Below are positions 23,735 through 34,529 of a DNA stretch of 64,000 nucleotides, in pieces. The notes beneath the pieces were generated by a model. It did no database searches, was not told the DNA's origin, and saw nothing but the letters and a program-made list of their open reading frames with translations. The DNA is from Tetmemena sp. SeJ-2015 (lineage: Eukaryota; Ciliophora; Spirotrichea; Sporadotrichida; Oxytrichidae): assembly GCA_027382625.1 (NCBI GenBank), contig JAJKFJ010021086.1, positions 1 through 64,000 on the forward strand, given 5' to 3'. The number at the start of each line of letters is the position of its first letter. Position 1 is the stretch's first letter. A program made the translations under genes and the position numbers.

Positions 23735-26265
23735 CTTTATCTTCACTACAAGATTAAGAGTAACATCCTTGAGAATTCACCCCCTCATGAACTTGATGGA
23801 TTCAGCATCTAGTCATTTCTTAGCCTTGTCAAATCATCACTCTTGGAATCGAATAGTGAAGGAAGGGGGTTCCTTGCCAGCCTCTACTTCCACTATCTTC
23901 TATCTTCAAATTATCCTTGTCTCATCGCTCATATTATCAGGACACTTAAAAGCTAATTTTTAAGCTTCTCTCTTCTCATAGACGCTTGCACGGTTACTGA
24001 TCCATACAAAGATAGCTTGGTAAGCATCTTGTAATAGCTATTTATATAGGCAACTTATTTCATCATTCAGCATGTCATCTTGGGGGTAATGCATCTTTTT
24101 TTAGCGTGGAAATACCCTTGGGCGTTTGATCTGTAGAAAAGCCTAGTTTCAACGCCAGATGCAATTCCTGTATCTTTTGAGGTATAGTATTCAGTTCTGC
24201 TTTTAAGAGCCTCCCAAAAGCACTAATTCAGGTTCAGGCTAAATTGTTCTCTCTTCAAGCCATAAGTATGCCTATCTAAATCCGCCTCCAATCAAAATGA
24301 AACCATCGCCTCTGTTCTAGTTGACACATTTAGCATCAGGAAGTTCGATAGTTCTAGAATCAGAGCCATAAGTAGCTTAAATCTCATACATAGCTCCATT
24401 TCTTTTGACAGATTCAATTTTCGAGTTAAGAGGTTCTCTGTGGCCTTGATGATTAATGAAGCCATTGGAAAAGAGTTAAAGCAGAGACTCCGCTATATGT
24501 CTTCTGCGGACTCTTATTCTAATGATGGAGTTATAGTTTTCTTAGTTATAGACTATGTTCATGAACTTTGAAATGATTTCATGGTGTTCAACGTCCAACT
24601 TGGGACTCATTAAAATTTGTTCATTTAAAAATATTTCTTATTCTTTTATTCAACCATCCTCACAATCACGTATCTATGGCTACTGCCATGTAAGCCTTTG
24701 GTTTTGTTATCCTTGGCAGAGAAGTGTCCGTACTCTACATCCTTAAACTTTACTGACTAACAACTACGAAAACTCTATTTAAACTTTAATTGAGCTTAAA
24801 GCTATTGATCTCATACTGTAGTTAGCCAGTTTGTCTAATAGCTCCTTATAGTATAGGATCGACGAGTATTAGGGGTAAATCTTAAATAATTCAGTCTTTG
24901 ATCAGTGGCTCTCAAATGAAGTCCCAGTCGACCAGGCAGTCCAAGAAGTTAAGTCAACTCCATGTTTGTGTTTAGAATGTTTTTGTGTTATTATCAAACA
25001 TTAATTATTATAAGTTGAGGTGGCAGCCACCTTTAATTAAAAAGTGATCAATTAAAATTTAAGACATTGGAGCGACTGGCCATTAATTTAAAATTTGATC
25101 AGTGATTGGGGTTCTCAATTAATTTCACTGAATCGTTCTACAACTACTATGACTACTATTACCACTACTACTACTTACCACCATTCAGTGAAATATTTTT
25201 AGAGGTAAGCGACCTTGTATTTAAGTTATTCTACTTCTGCAATTTAAAACGGTCATACTCTATTAGTTTCTTGTCTTTGTTGGTTTGTTTGCTTCTAGAG
25301 ATCGAAGTTTGCAGTGTCTGAGCCGAAGCCTTTGCCTGCACGAAGTCCTATTGAACACAAGGGTAGAATCCATTTAAGAAGAATTTGAAGTGCGTGGACT
25401 CTGCTCCTTCATGAATATGAATGTACAAGCTATCTACAAAGATCAATGAATCCTAGAGATCTTAGTGCTCTTAGGTTTTCCCTTAGTTTCGATGAAGGTT
25501 TTGGCAGTGAGCATGCTTGCTTTCTTTTCCTCAAGGTTGCGTGGCGTCCGATCCAGAGATAGAAAAAGTATGGTATTGTCCAAGTGGTCTCTTCTCAAAA
25601 GCCTCTCTTTAATCTCGGTTAACTCAAGCAAAGTATATAAATACAGCTTTGCTAAAAGCAACATTTCCTGAGGATTAGAGATCTTATAGAAGGAGCAGGC
25701 TAGATCTCCTTCTCAACAACCTCGCTAAGCAATATCATCAGGAATTGCTGCCTTAATTTAAGCAGACTTGCAGCCGAACTCTGCCTAAAATTGTTCTCAC
25801 AGTCCGCGTAATCCCTTGGATAAAAAATCTAAGGGAAGGAGCCTCTCTCCTTGTTCTTGATAAGCACCATTACAGATCTGTAAAGCAATCTAAAACTAAG
25901 AAAGCTTGATTTATCGAGAATGATTTCCATGCTATTCATCTTCTTATTCACGCAGCACTCCACTAAAAATCAAAAGCTTTTTCAAATTAACCTGACAAGG
26001 ATGAAAGAATAATTTCATACGAAGGACAAGAATGAAGACATCTCCTTTCTTGAGGGAGTCTCTGCTCATTGGCACACTGCACACTCTGTGGTAGCGCATT
26101 CTCTTTATGATATAAAATTTTTACCTCTATAGTCTTGGGCTCGACGTGTGTGAAGTCGGACCCCACTCTATTTACCTAGTAAAAGATACCCTAGCAAGAT
26201 AAGAACAGAGCAGTTTCTTTCATCATAAGCTCAAAGTGATAACAATTTAAGCAAGCATTGAATCT
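23735..26265 (-). pseudogene. Villin/gelsolin-family actin-binding protein, pseudogene
   Basis: Read 5' to 3' on the minus strand, the gelsolin repeats appear in order: GSDFTHVEPKTIEV then VPMSRDSLKKGDVFIL (about 26,150-26,050); KKASMLTAKTFIETKGKPKS then HEGAESTHFKFFLNG (25,520-25,380); VEYGHFSAKD (about 24,750); LLQLFSNGFINHQGHREPL, SRTIELPDAKCV and GDGFILIGGGFRQAYLWLEE (24,450-24,240); FWEALKSRTEYYTSKDTGIA, DDMLNDEIS and AIFVWISNRAS (24,220-23,980); EAGKEPPSFTIRFQE (23,880-23,820). Villins cap, sever or bundle actin. The first repeat is missing or unreadable. At least six frame changes and about six TGA codons interrupt it; several TGAs fall where Trp is expected near the C-terminus. A repeat at 24,990-25,195 sits between repeats 3 and 4. 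The family is certain; the copy is almost surely non-functional as read. Confidence 0.88.
24990..25195 (-). repeat. Hairpin-plus-palindrome repeat, copy A
   Basis: This AT-rich block (about 24,997-25,135) contains the palindrome GGTGGCAGCCACC at 25,019-25,031 and ends in a hairpin whose arms are ATTTCACTGAAT (25,122-25,133) and ATTCAGTGAAAT (25,183-25,194), around a loop rich in TAC triplets. The whole block recurs in reverse orientation at 48,477-48,648, including the hairpin and the triplet-rich loop. It lies within the villin pseudogene and has no coding capacity, so it could be an IES or small mobile element, though no terminal inverted repeats or target duplication were found. Confidence 0.8.
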
Positions 26266-26536
26266 TATCATTATCAAAAGTGATGGTGAGCAGGTAGCTT
26301 CAAGTTATCTGAAAGCTAAACAGAGAAAGCTGTAGCAGTTGCTTACTCGTCCTAGCAAACAGAGTCAACAAAAGAAAATAAGTGATAGTCTTAATTTACT
26401 CATGAAGCGTGTATGCCGTGCATGTCATATTCCCTATCATTATTTTTAAGATAAAGTAAGAACCTCCATCATAAAACAAGCCCAGGAACTTATCATCCAA
26501 CCTCACTGGCTCAAGCTATATTAAACTAATTTAAAC

Positions 26537-26730
26537 TATACATGTTCATACTTTTTGATTCTCTCAAACTTTTGCGCTCTCTAGATTTAAATTGACTCTT
26601 TGCCTGCGATTTCAAAAAATTATTCCGCCTTCTCTTGTAGTCTCTTGATTTCCAAGTCCAACTCTTCCCTTTCCAAGTAAATATGCCCGCCAATTGCCTT
26701 AATCATTTATTGCTCATTTATTATCGCTAT
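26537..26730 (-). CDS. Short coiled-coil ORF, unrecognised
   Basis: A minus-strand frame in ciliate code reads MIKAIGGHIYLEREELDLEI and continues with KRLQEKAEQFFEIAG and AQKFERIKKYEHV to a TGA near 26,537. Heptad-like spacing suggests a coiled coil of about 60 residues. It lies just upstream of the villin pseudogene on the same strand but shows no villin character. It could be the C-terminus of another gene whose upstream MDSs are absent here. Confidence 0.35.
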
Positions 26731-26734
26731 ATCT

Positions 26735-28790
26735 ACGCACAGATTAGAAATTAACTTATTAATTTTATATATCTCTAATGCAAAAAAGCTACATGGAAAT
26801 ATTTCTCTCGTGTGTAAAAGGCTGAGCAGAGTGGATGATGTGACAGGAGTAAATGAGTTTAAAAAATAGCCATCAAAGGGTAGTAGGGAGGCCCGCCATT
26901 TTAATAATTAAGGGATAAATATTAAAAAATAGTTGGCAGAGAGAGCCTAAGATAAATTTTCTTAGGTCATTTGAGGGAAGGGGGTGCTAAACCGATTTAA
27001 ATCTATATATGTTAATATTTTAGCAACTTATTCTTGCTGCTTTACAGATTAATTAATCGCACTCGCACTCGCACTCACATACAGCCAAAACGAAGCACAC
27101 TAGTAACTTGAAGCAACCAATTCACACAACAAGCCTAATTCTAACTTAGAACAATTACTAACCAAACTAATTTAATTAGAGTGGATGAAGCTTGTACATT
27201 TTTGTAAGTATGATTATGTAAATTAGATAAAAAGGAGTTTAAAGTAACTTGGAGACCATAGGAAACCAGGCATAAGATCCCTCTCTCAAAAAGCTGATAG
27301 TGCTCTAAAATCAGAAACTGATTTACATATGGATATCAAATGAAGACCGAGTTGGATACTTATAAGATATAAAAATCGTTGACTGGAGTATTAAATGTTG
27401 TAGAATTTAAAGAGAGCCTTTGGAGAGAAAGACTAGTGTCTCACTCAGACAAAATTTTGGATTTAGCGCATTTAAGTTCAAACCTGCTCCAGGATGAACT
27501 TGGATATGATGAAAGTCTAATGAATCCCACTAATGACTAGCATCTTTGTAATTATCTTTTCGCTATTGGCAAGGTACTAGTTGCTATTTATTTATAGAAT
27601 TGAACGACACACTAGACGATTACCAAGGCTGCAGAGAAGGCCGCATTTTGAGTTCAAACTATGGTGCCAAATTCGATTAGGCTGATAGCGGATAAGAAAC
27701 AACAAGGTGCATCTCAGCCAACGTAGGGAATGGGAATAATAGTCCAAATAAAAGCTTTAGGGCATTAGAAGGTGAAAAATAAGAGAATAACGGAAATAGC
27801 GGCTTTGAATTAGAGGAAGACTAAATATCCTTTCTCAAATAAACCGATTTGCAAAAGATAGTAATTACTTTGTGATTAAAAGATTACGAAATTATGATGG
27901 GCGGTATATCTCAGAATAAGTGGAGAGCCAAGCTCTACTAGCTTAATCCCTAAGGTCTTTGCGATGGCTTAAGTTGTAAACTATAAATATTATCATCATT
28001 TTATTGATATTAACTTTCACAATAGGATGCGGGAGATTTCTACATGCAGTTGATAGCGGAGGATGATCGAGATAATCATCTTTTGCATATGAAAATATCA
28101 TCAGCTCTGAGTCTACAAAGATAAAGAGCAACAAAGAGAATTAAGTGAAAAATCGAGAGATTTCAATATTTAAGACTAATCCTGAGAAATCAGACTGAGC
28201 TCATCTCATAATAAAATTTTTCGTTTTTCTCATTTTGGGATCCAACTCACTGCATATTTTTTACTGTCTTAGTTTTGGGCTATTATATTAAAATTAATTT
28301 GCCATTGTCGTTACTCTGATAATCCTAAGAGTGATCCTATGAAATGTGATAATTAAGCTATCACTAACTTTTCTATCTTCTACTTCTTCTCTTCTATTCA
28401 ACTTTTTAATCATTTTTAATTCCTAAAATTTCTCACTGATCGTGCTGATCTTTCAGCTCTTCCCCTTTCATTTGGAGGGCCTTTGACATGCTTATTGTAG
28501 AGCGAAATAAATTGAGTAATTGGGTTTTCTAATCTCAAAAAAAGTTGTCTTGAGGTTTGAAGGATTCTTTCACACAGAACTCATTATATAAATGGCAATT
28601 CAATGATAATGAGAGATTTTTTAATTTGACATAAGTTAGCAGGGAGTTTTATACGGTAAGTGTGATCTTTCAATATTGAAGCACTTATAAAAAGATTTAA
28701 TTTCCCTGTGTCTGAGCTCAGGATCTTTTTCCTCGCCTGAACACGATCAAGTTAAATTCTTTTTGTTACCATTTTTGTATAGTTACCTAA
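26735..28790. other. AT-rich stretch, no supported gene
   Basis: No conserved motif was found. A short CGCACT/GCACTC tandem run lies at about 27,058-27,078. A 63-codon frame at 27,943-28,134 on the minus strand has no other support. Confidence 0.4.
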
Positions 28791-28794
28791 GATC

Positions 28795-29128
28795 TCTGGA
28801 TGGGGAGGAAGAACCTCCAGCTTAAGTTGAAATCGACGATATAGATCAATAAACTGATGAACAGACCCTCCAAAAGTAAAAGCAAGGGAGCAAGATAAGT
28901 AAGAGGGCCAAGCAACCCAAGCTTATAGAGAGCGCTAAGCTGATCTTACCTCTGCAAAAACTATAATCTCAAAAAGGTCATCGAACTGGAGGAGTTCCCA
29001 CCGCTGAGGGGCTTCAAGGATCTCACTTAGTCTGTGAGCTAGTTCATCCTAAACAAGATTCTTCAATACGCTCCAAGTCTATAAAGGAGAGGGCGCTGCT
29101 CTTCCTGAGAAGCTACAAGAGCTATCAC
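28795..29128 (+). CDS. Coding-like region 5' of MITE, possible Swi3/TIPIN-like
   Basis: The plus strand reads an acidic/Gln-rich start (GEEEPPAQVEIDDIDQQTDE) followed by basic KISKRAKQPKLIESAKLILP and, after a shift, LKKVIELEEFPPLRGFKDL. The basic stretch leading into a hydrophobic helical region is loosely like the Swi3 domain of fork-protection factors (TIPIN/Csm3); this is a weak resemblance only. The region runs into the MITE at 29,131. If the MITE and one TA are removed, an open frame continues into 29,537-29,925. Confidence 0.4.
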
Positions 29129-29130
29129 TA

Positions 29131-29534
29131 TAGATGAGAATTTATTGGAAAAAAGAATTAAATTAGTAATTAAAATAAAATCATGGGCAGATTAAGAGTG
29201 CTCAATTTTAATAAATATTAGACCATTTCATTCAGCATAAAATTTTAAGAATTTTATATACTTGCAACTTTTGTGTGGGGACACACAGTAAGGTGTTATC
29301 AGCGAAAAAAGTTTAGATGGAGATGAATTTGGTGAAGAGGAAGAATGCGCACATCATATCTCGCTGCTGAGAGGTGCTATGAAGTTAATTTAAGAAGAAA
29401 GACAAATTAGTTTTTTGATTGGCCACCGAGCAAGCTGCAGATTAGGGGCAGAATCTGTGATTTCAACTGCCATGAAGTTGCACTATCCATTTATTATTTT
29501 AATCAATCACCGATTTTAATTTAATGATAAACTA
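29131..29534 (-). mobile_element. TA-flanked MITE, copy 3 (404 bp) within a coding-like region
   Basis: This element is 404 bp, begins TAGATGAGAATTTA and ends with the complementary TAG..., flanked by TA (29,129-29,130 and 29,535-29,536). It is inverted relative to copies 1 and 2 and shares their internal blocks (CAGCGAGATATGATG, ACAAAAGTTGCAAG, TTAAAATAATAAATG when read on the minus strand). It has no ORF. Its left TA lies in coding-like sequence ending GAALPEKLQELSL; its right TA is followed by coding-like sequence. The position fits either an IES derived from a MITE, removed in the macronucleus, or an insertion that broke the gene. Confidence 0.85.
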
Positions 29535-29536
29535 TA

Positions 29537-29925
29537 ATTACAGTCAACCAGAGTGGCAAGACTTAGTCTGAAATCACTTCGAGCTATACTAGAGAATATA
29601 TGACGAAGACTCAGATTAATAGATAAGAGTTGCTTCATCGAATCCTCTCAAGAAATTGCCAAAGTCTTATCAATTTCTGTAAAAACTTGAGTTTGCTTGT
29701 CTTTATAATCTGTATAAAACATGCTCATAGCAATATACGAGCTTTGTCAATAAGTTGGCTCAGCCTCTAGAAAAAGACGAGGGTTTCATTTAATCACTGC
29801 TTTACTATAACTACTAGTCAATAGAGATAGATGAGGCCTTAATCAAAAGCTCTATCTAGTTACTTGCCTGCAGACCTAATACAGAACTCGCCCATGGACT
29901 TGCAAATTATATTTTTATATGAATT
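29537..29925 (+). CDS. Coding-like region 3' of MITE, unrecognised
   Basis: Two plus-strand frames are open here. One gives a convincing helical protein (NHFELYQRIYDEDSDQQIRV, KLPKSYQFLQKLEFACLYNL, ALIKSSIQLLACRPNTELAH) ending at a TGA near 29,923. The residues are balanced and not dictated by simple base composition. No family is recognised. It is probably continuous with 28,795-29,128 once the MITE is excised, and perhaps with the helical frames at 30,125-30,610. Confidence 0.4.
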
Positions 29926-30124
29926 ATTCCCTTGATGATTTGCACTTTTTAAAGGTCCAAAACTGACTAATAGATCATCAAGCTTATCCCCAACACACTG
30001 TTCTCCCTTAACAAGGCTCTATCCATATGATTAAGGAGTATTCTGGTATCATACTGATCACACGGCTCCTGTGAATGTTTTACGAGACTTCATCAGTAAT
30101 TGTGCTCTGAGCATCTCAAAATCA

Positions 30125-30610
30125 TGTTAAAAGTTAGACAATTTCATTTAATGAATGAGCTTGGTCTTTGCTGAAAAATTGTTTTCAGACTTAGAGGATT
30201 TTATCTTCTTTCTAATCTCTTAGCTCTCATCTCAGCTTAAGGCAAGGAGCCCTCTTTGTAAAGGAAAGTTGGATTAAATCTTAGAACTTGATAAAAAATT
30301 GCTATGATCCAGCAAGTAAAAAACTTCAAAAGCTAAAAGATATTATTTAAGATGCCCTGAAATCTGACTTTACATTATTCAACAAGTTTCTCGACGTATC
30401 TAGCAAGTCAAGTGATCTGAAAAAACGAGGATCAGAGAAGTATAGTTAAAAATTTAATTAGGAAAATCTGGAGGATGAGAGAGTAATAAAGTTCAGTAAA
30501 GCTGAACCACTATCACTTTTTAAAAGACATCCTTCTCTGGAGGATATCGAAAAAATTTTAGACCTCAGTCTTTTGGCTCTATAGAGGTTCTGTATAAATT
30601 GGTGAAATTT
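30125..30610 (+). CDS. Helical coding-like region, unrecognised
   Basis: Ciliate-code frames give a leucine-rich helical segment (EKLFSDLEDFIFFLISQLSS), then after a one-base shift a longer frame of about 110 codons (KKLQKLKDIIQDALKSDFTL, SKAEPLSLFKRHPSLEDIEK) ending at a TGA at about 30,608. Composition suggests an all-alpha protein. Same strand and orientation as 28,795-29,925, so the three blocks may be one gene. Function is unknown. Confidence 0.4.
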
Positions 30611-31235
30611 GGGAAAACCCATGGTCAAAAAGTGAGGTTGTTTTTTTCGATTCATCTCAAAATGAGTCTTGGTATTTATAGGCAAATAAAATATATTTTG
30701 GTTTTACTATGAATTTGAAGCTCCCCAGAGGTACCTCTATGCTAGTGGGATAATAAAAGACTTGCTTCATTGATTTCGAACCTTTCCAGTATATGATGAA
30801 AAATGCGAATAGCTCAATCTCATTTTCTGCAAGTAATTCAGGAGCATGTGAATGACCAAGATAGATAGTTCTTGAGAGGTTTTACTCAGGATTTAGGGTT
30901 CAAAGACTTCCTCTTTGAAAAAGGAACCTCTGGGGAGCCTCAAATTCATAAGAACTAAATTGGGAAAAAAAAATTCAGTGAGCTGGTACTCAAACTCTAC
31001 ATTTTCAGTTTTCGCATGCGCTCTATCTTAGCGGGGACTTATCAGTGAGTGCTAGTTTTGTAGAAATACGAATCATAGCTCAATCGACAGATCACGCGCT
31101 AACAAGACTTGAGAAATATGATTTTTTTGACTCTTGGATTGCCAGGACCAGCAGTTTTATACAGATAGATTAAAAAAATCTCTGAGTTTAAATTTTGAGA
31201 ATCTGGTGAGGAACTATTAGCAAAACCTTCTTTCC

Positions 31236-31610
31236 TCAATGATGGCTCTCACGATGCTCTTTGACGGGCCCGATACACATGTCTTCTTTCACTCTGAAAA
31301 TCTTAAGCAGTGCGTCTTGGCTTAGTTCTTTGGCCTCAGTCATCACATCGATGAGCCTCTCTAAGTGTAAGTTGATTGAACTATCGAGCAGCAGCCTCCT
31401 CTTTGTACCTACGCTAATCAAATTTTCAATGCTTCTACAGGGATCAGAGTTTAGCATAGATCTCGAGATTACCTTGAGAATTTGGGGCCTCAGCTCAGAG
31501 GTTACTAGCAGCAGTCTCTTTAGCTCGGCCACGAATAAGAAGTGCTCTAGGTTCAAACGCATGATATCTGGCTCGCTATTCTCGGAGCCTTAATATATAA
31601 AGTTACTCGC
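31236..31610 (-). CDS. Helical ORF, unrecognised
   Basis: The minus-strand frame from 31,610 to 31,236 includes an ATG at 31,562 and is open even in the standard code. It is more GC-rich than its surroundings. It reads MRLNLEHFLFVAELKRLLLV followed by amphipathic helices (ILKVISRSMLNSDPCRSIEN, LERLIDVMTEAKELSQDALL) and ends in a His-rich tail. The overlapping plus-strand frame is its shadow. Armadillo/HEAT-like character is possible. No family is assigned. Confidence 0.45.
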
Positions 31611-32164
31611 GCAGCACTATTTCCAAAATCAGTTAGTTAATCAAATAATAAATACATTGCTTTATAAATGAAATGGAGTATTATTCAGGTATTCTTGCTA
31701 TTTACTAAGGATGCTGAGAGGTAATTTCTCTTTTCTAGTTTAGAATTTTATATTTAGGCACTACATTTGCAGAGAGCTCGCTATACAGTTTTTGACACAT
31801 ATAAATATTCATATAATTGAGATTTAGTCATTCTCGATACACCAACTCAAAAGTAAGTCAAACTTAACCTAATTCTTAAGGCTGCCGATTTTGAACCCAA
31901 AACTATCTATTTTGCTCAAATATAGAAAGAAGAGTTATCTAATTTCAAACAACCTCTAAATTCCATAAGACAAAAACAATTTAAGAAGTATGAAGCAGTT
32001 AAAGGATATCAAACTCTTCAAAAAAAAGAATAAATTACGCAAATTTAAAAGTTCAATTCATTCTAGGTTGTAATTGCCCCACTATAACAGCGATATAAAT
32101 TTAATTATCCGAAAGTTATTTTGCAATTAAATTTTCTTCTTTTTTTTTAAGAAATCAATAATAT

Positions 32165-32640
32165 GTCCCCTTGGTCTTGAAATGGTATCACCAACTACTT
32201 CGGCTGGAGATGCATCAAGAAGGCGATGTGCCCCAAGCTCAGAAGTGATTCCAGTGACGAGAGGAGTCTAAGTATTCCTGCTAAATTTTATTGAGCGAAA
32301 GATTCTGATAAGAGGGGCTGCCCCAGAAACTGGCGTAGTGTTTTGTGCAGCGTCTATTCTTCTCGTGGGATTGAAAAAAGCTTCCTGCTAGCCTCGACAT
32401 GAAACTAGAGAACCTATTCCTGCGAATAGCACTTCAGCTGTCTAGAAAGCTCATCCAGGTCACGATGCCTGAACAGCTCCACTATCTCTTTGACCTTCAT
32501 TACTGCCATCTGACTTTAGCATCTACTGTAGACACTGGGGTAGTATTGAAGTCCCTAACTGAGTATGCCAGTTAGCTCAGCCTGAAGTTCATGAGGCAGA
32601 TCGTGGTAGCGATCAAGAGCGTAATTTAATTTTTCTGCTT
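32165..32640 (+). CDS. Coding-like region, unrecognised
   Basis: A GC-richer block in AT-rich DNA. Frames read ITNYFGWRCIKKAMCPKLRS, then KLAQCFVQRLFFSW, then a long helical frame (ENLFLRIALQLSRKLIQVTM, VVLKSLTEYASQLSLKFMRQ) that runs on into AT-rich DNA. Frame changes occur near 32,300 and 32,380. A cyclin box and a beta-adaptin trunk were both considered; neither match holds beyond 15 residues. Confidence 0.35.
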
Positions 32641-33384
32641 TTCTAAATTTTTAGGCTATCGAATACGCTTGAAATTTTATAGTTTGCTAAACACATGGTC
32701 AATAGAGTTTTTATCCCTGATCAGATTGATAGTCCCTAGCCATTTCAATTTGGATGAAATGCAACCCTTCTTGAAGAGAAGTTATAAGTTACAATTTTGT
32801 AAATTAAAATGTTATGTTTCAAAAACTCAAAGCTTTTCAAAGAAGATAGAATTTTTATAGTCCACTATGTCGTTTTGGAATACTTGATATATCTATACTG
32901 GATTACTAGAAATAAATTTTAGTCAAAACTGATAATTGATGAAATCAAAACATATTTAAAATAAAGGAATGTTTTTATTTTCTGAATGTATTTTCATTGC
33001 TAAGGAAATATATTATTAAAATTACTAATTTTAAATAATCTTAGTTGATAAACCAACTCCAAACTCTATAAAATCATTCTACTAGCTTTTGAAACTTTTT
33101 TATTATAGCCACATCATTCACTTTGAAAACAAACTAAGATCCAATTTAAATATCGCAGGAAGTGACATATTCTAAAATGTAAACATATATTAAGTTCTGA
33201 GATTACCCCTCTTATTGCAATATTTTTTATGATTTTATAATTAAAGTGAAGAAGTATAGTTGGAAATTTTGTTAAATAAAAAAATAAGAAATGTATAAAC
33301 TCTCTCCCAAATAAAATACATTCAATGCGAAAATAAGGACTCAGTATCAATTTTAGTACTATTATAAGCTACGCTAAATTATTC

Positions 33385-33845
33385 AATTATAAAGAAATAA
33401 AAAATTTATTTTTCTCAGACTCTGTTTTCCTAAATATGGATGTCATTTGAGAATGTGACTTGCTTTCTGTTTTATATCTTAATAAATACTAGCTCTCTAC
33501 AAACTGGGGAGCAAAAGAATCAGGTCTGCCTTCCTTGACATATTTGGCAGCTGTCTTTTCAAATAGAGCATCCTGAGTGCTGCAGTTATCTGATGGAAGC
33601 TCGACTGAGGTATACTTTCTCTTAAAATCAGCCATCTACTGGTGGTCGAACTGTGTAAATAGCATAAGGTTCTCTCTAGTGAGACTCTTTAAACAGCCTT
33701 TGCCTAGTTTCCTGGTCTCTTCAGCTCTTAAATAATATCTTGATGAGATTCTCAGTGAGTGCAACAACAAGTTCTTGGAGTAGGGTCTTCTTGTGAGACA
33801 TCTCTCTAGGAGCTCTCTTGCCTTGAGAATCCTCCTCAATTCATT
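33385..33845 (-). CDS. Coding-like ORF, unrecognised
   Basis: From an ATG at 33,839 a ciliate-code frame of about 150 codons runs through one TAG (read as Gln) to a TGA near 33,385. It is basic at the start (RILKARELLERCLTRRPYSK), then reads KRKYTSVELPSDNCSTQDAL and EKTAAKYVKEGRPDSFAPQF. A competing frame at the 5' end (KTLLQELVVALTENLIKIL) looks equally protein-like, so a one-base shift is probable. Upstream frames to 34,100 may belong to it. Function is unknown. Confidence 0.4.
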
Positions 33846-34529
33846 TAATTAGTCTCTTCACTCTTTGTCTCTGCTCGTCTAATCCAAGTTGATAGAAGTA
33901 AACTTATTTTACGAAAAGAGTTCGTTGAACAAGAGCCAGTAGGTTTGGAGCAGTCTAAATCAATAAGAAGAAGGTCTTGAGGCCGGTTGTTCAATTTTCA
34001 GCTAGAGACAGAGAAACTAAAGACTGAAGATCTTAGGTAGTAAGGACGAAATCCCTGGTCTTTTGAAACAGGAAAGAAAGAATGTATGCTTCCTTCAGCT
34101 TCACAAGATTAAAAGCAATGAATAACATTAAAGAATATAAAGGAGGAGGAGGATGTTCTTGAAGTAGAATTCTCAGTGCTCTTCGTACTTGAAGTCAAGC
34201 ATGATTTTTCTTACTCCGAATCTCTACACCAAGTTCTTCAAGCAAGTAAAGCTTGAAAATTGACTTACTGATAGATAATAAATAGGGGTAAATATAAAGT
34301 TCTTGGATTTGACTGCGAGAAGTAAGGATCGTCTGCAATAGAAAGTACCTCTTCTTCTTCCAAAAAATATCGAGTATCAGGTTAGCAACTCCACCAATGG
34401 AATAGTTGTTGATGAGAGAGTAACTCAACTTTATAGTTGCAAATCATATTCGCACAAATTAAATAAATTTTAGCTTGATTTATTTAGCAATTCTTATAAA
34501 CTTTTAACTTTTAATATTAATTTTGATTT

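Noticed and set aside
23735..26265. TGA reassigned to tryptophan throughout
   Set aside because: SPT16, GlyRS and aconitase all terminate at TGA at the family's normal end, conserved Trp in SPT16 is TGG, and TGA also replaces Gly in aconitase and BCKDHB.
28795..29128. Firm assignment as TIPIN/Swi3
   Set aside because: Only a basic-then-hydrophobic pattern resembles the domain; diagnostic residues could not be aligned, so it is left as a low-confidence suggestion.
31261..31593. Plus-strand 110-codon ORF
   Set aside because: It overlaps the minus-strand ORF at 31,236-31,562, which has more natural composition; the plus-strand frame is its antisense shadow.
32165..32640. Cyclin box or beta-adaptin trunk
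   Set aside because: Short matches (VQRLFF; LTEYASxxxxxFxRxxVxAI) do not extend into neighbouring motifs of either family.
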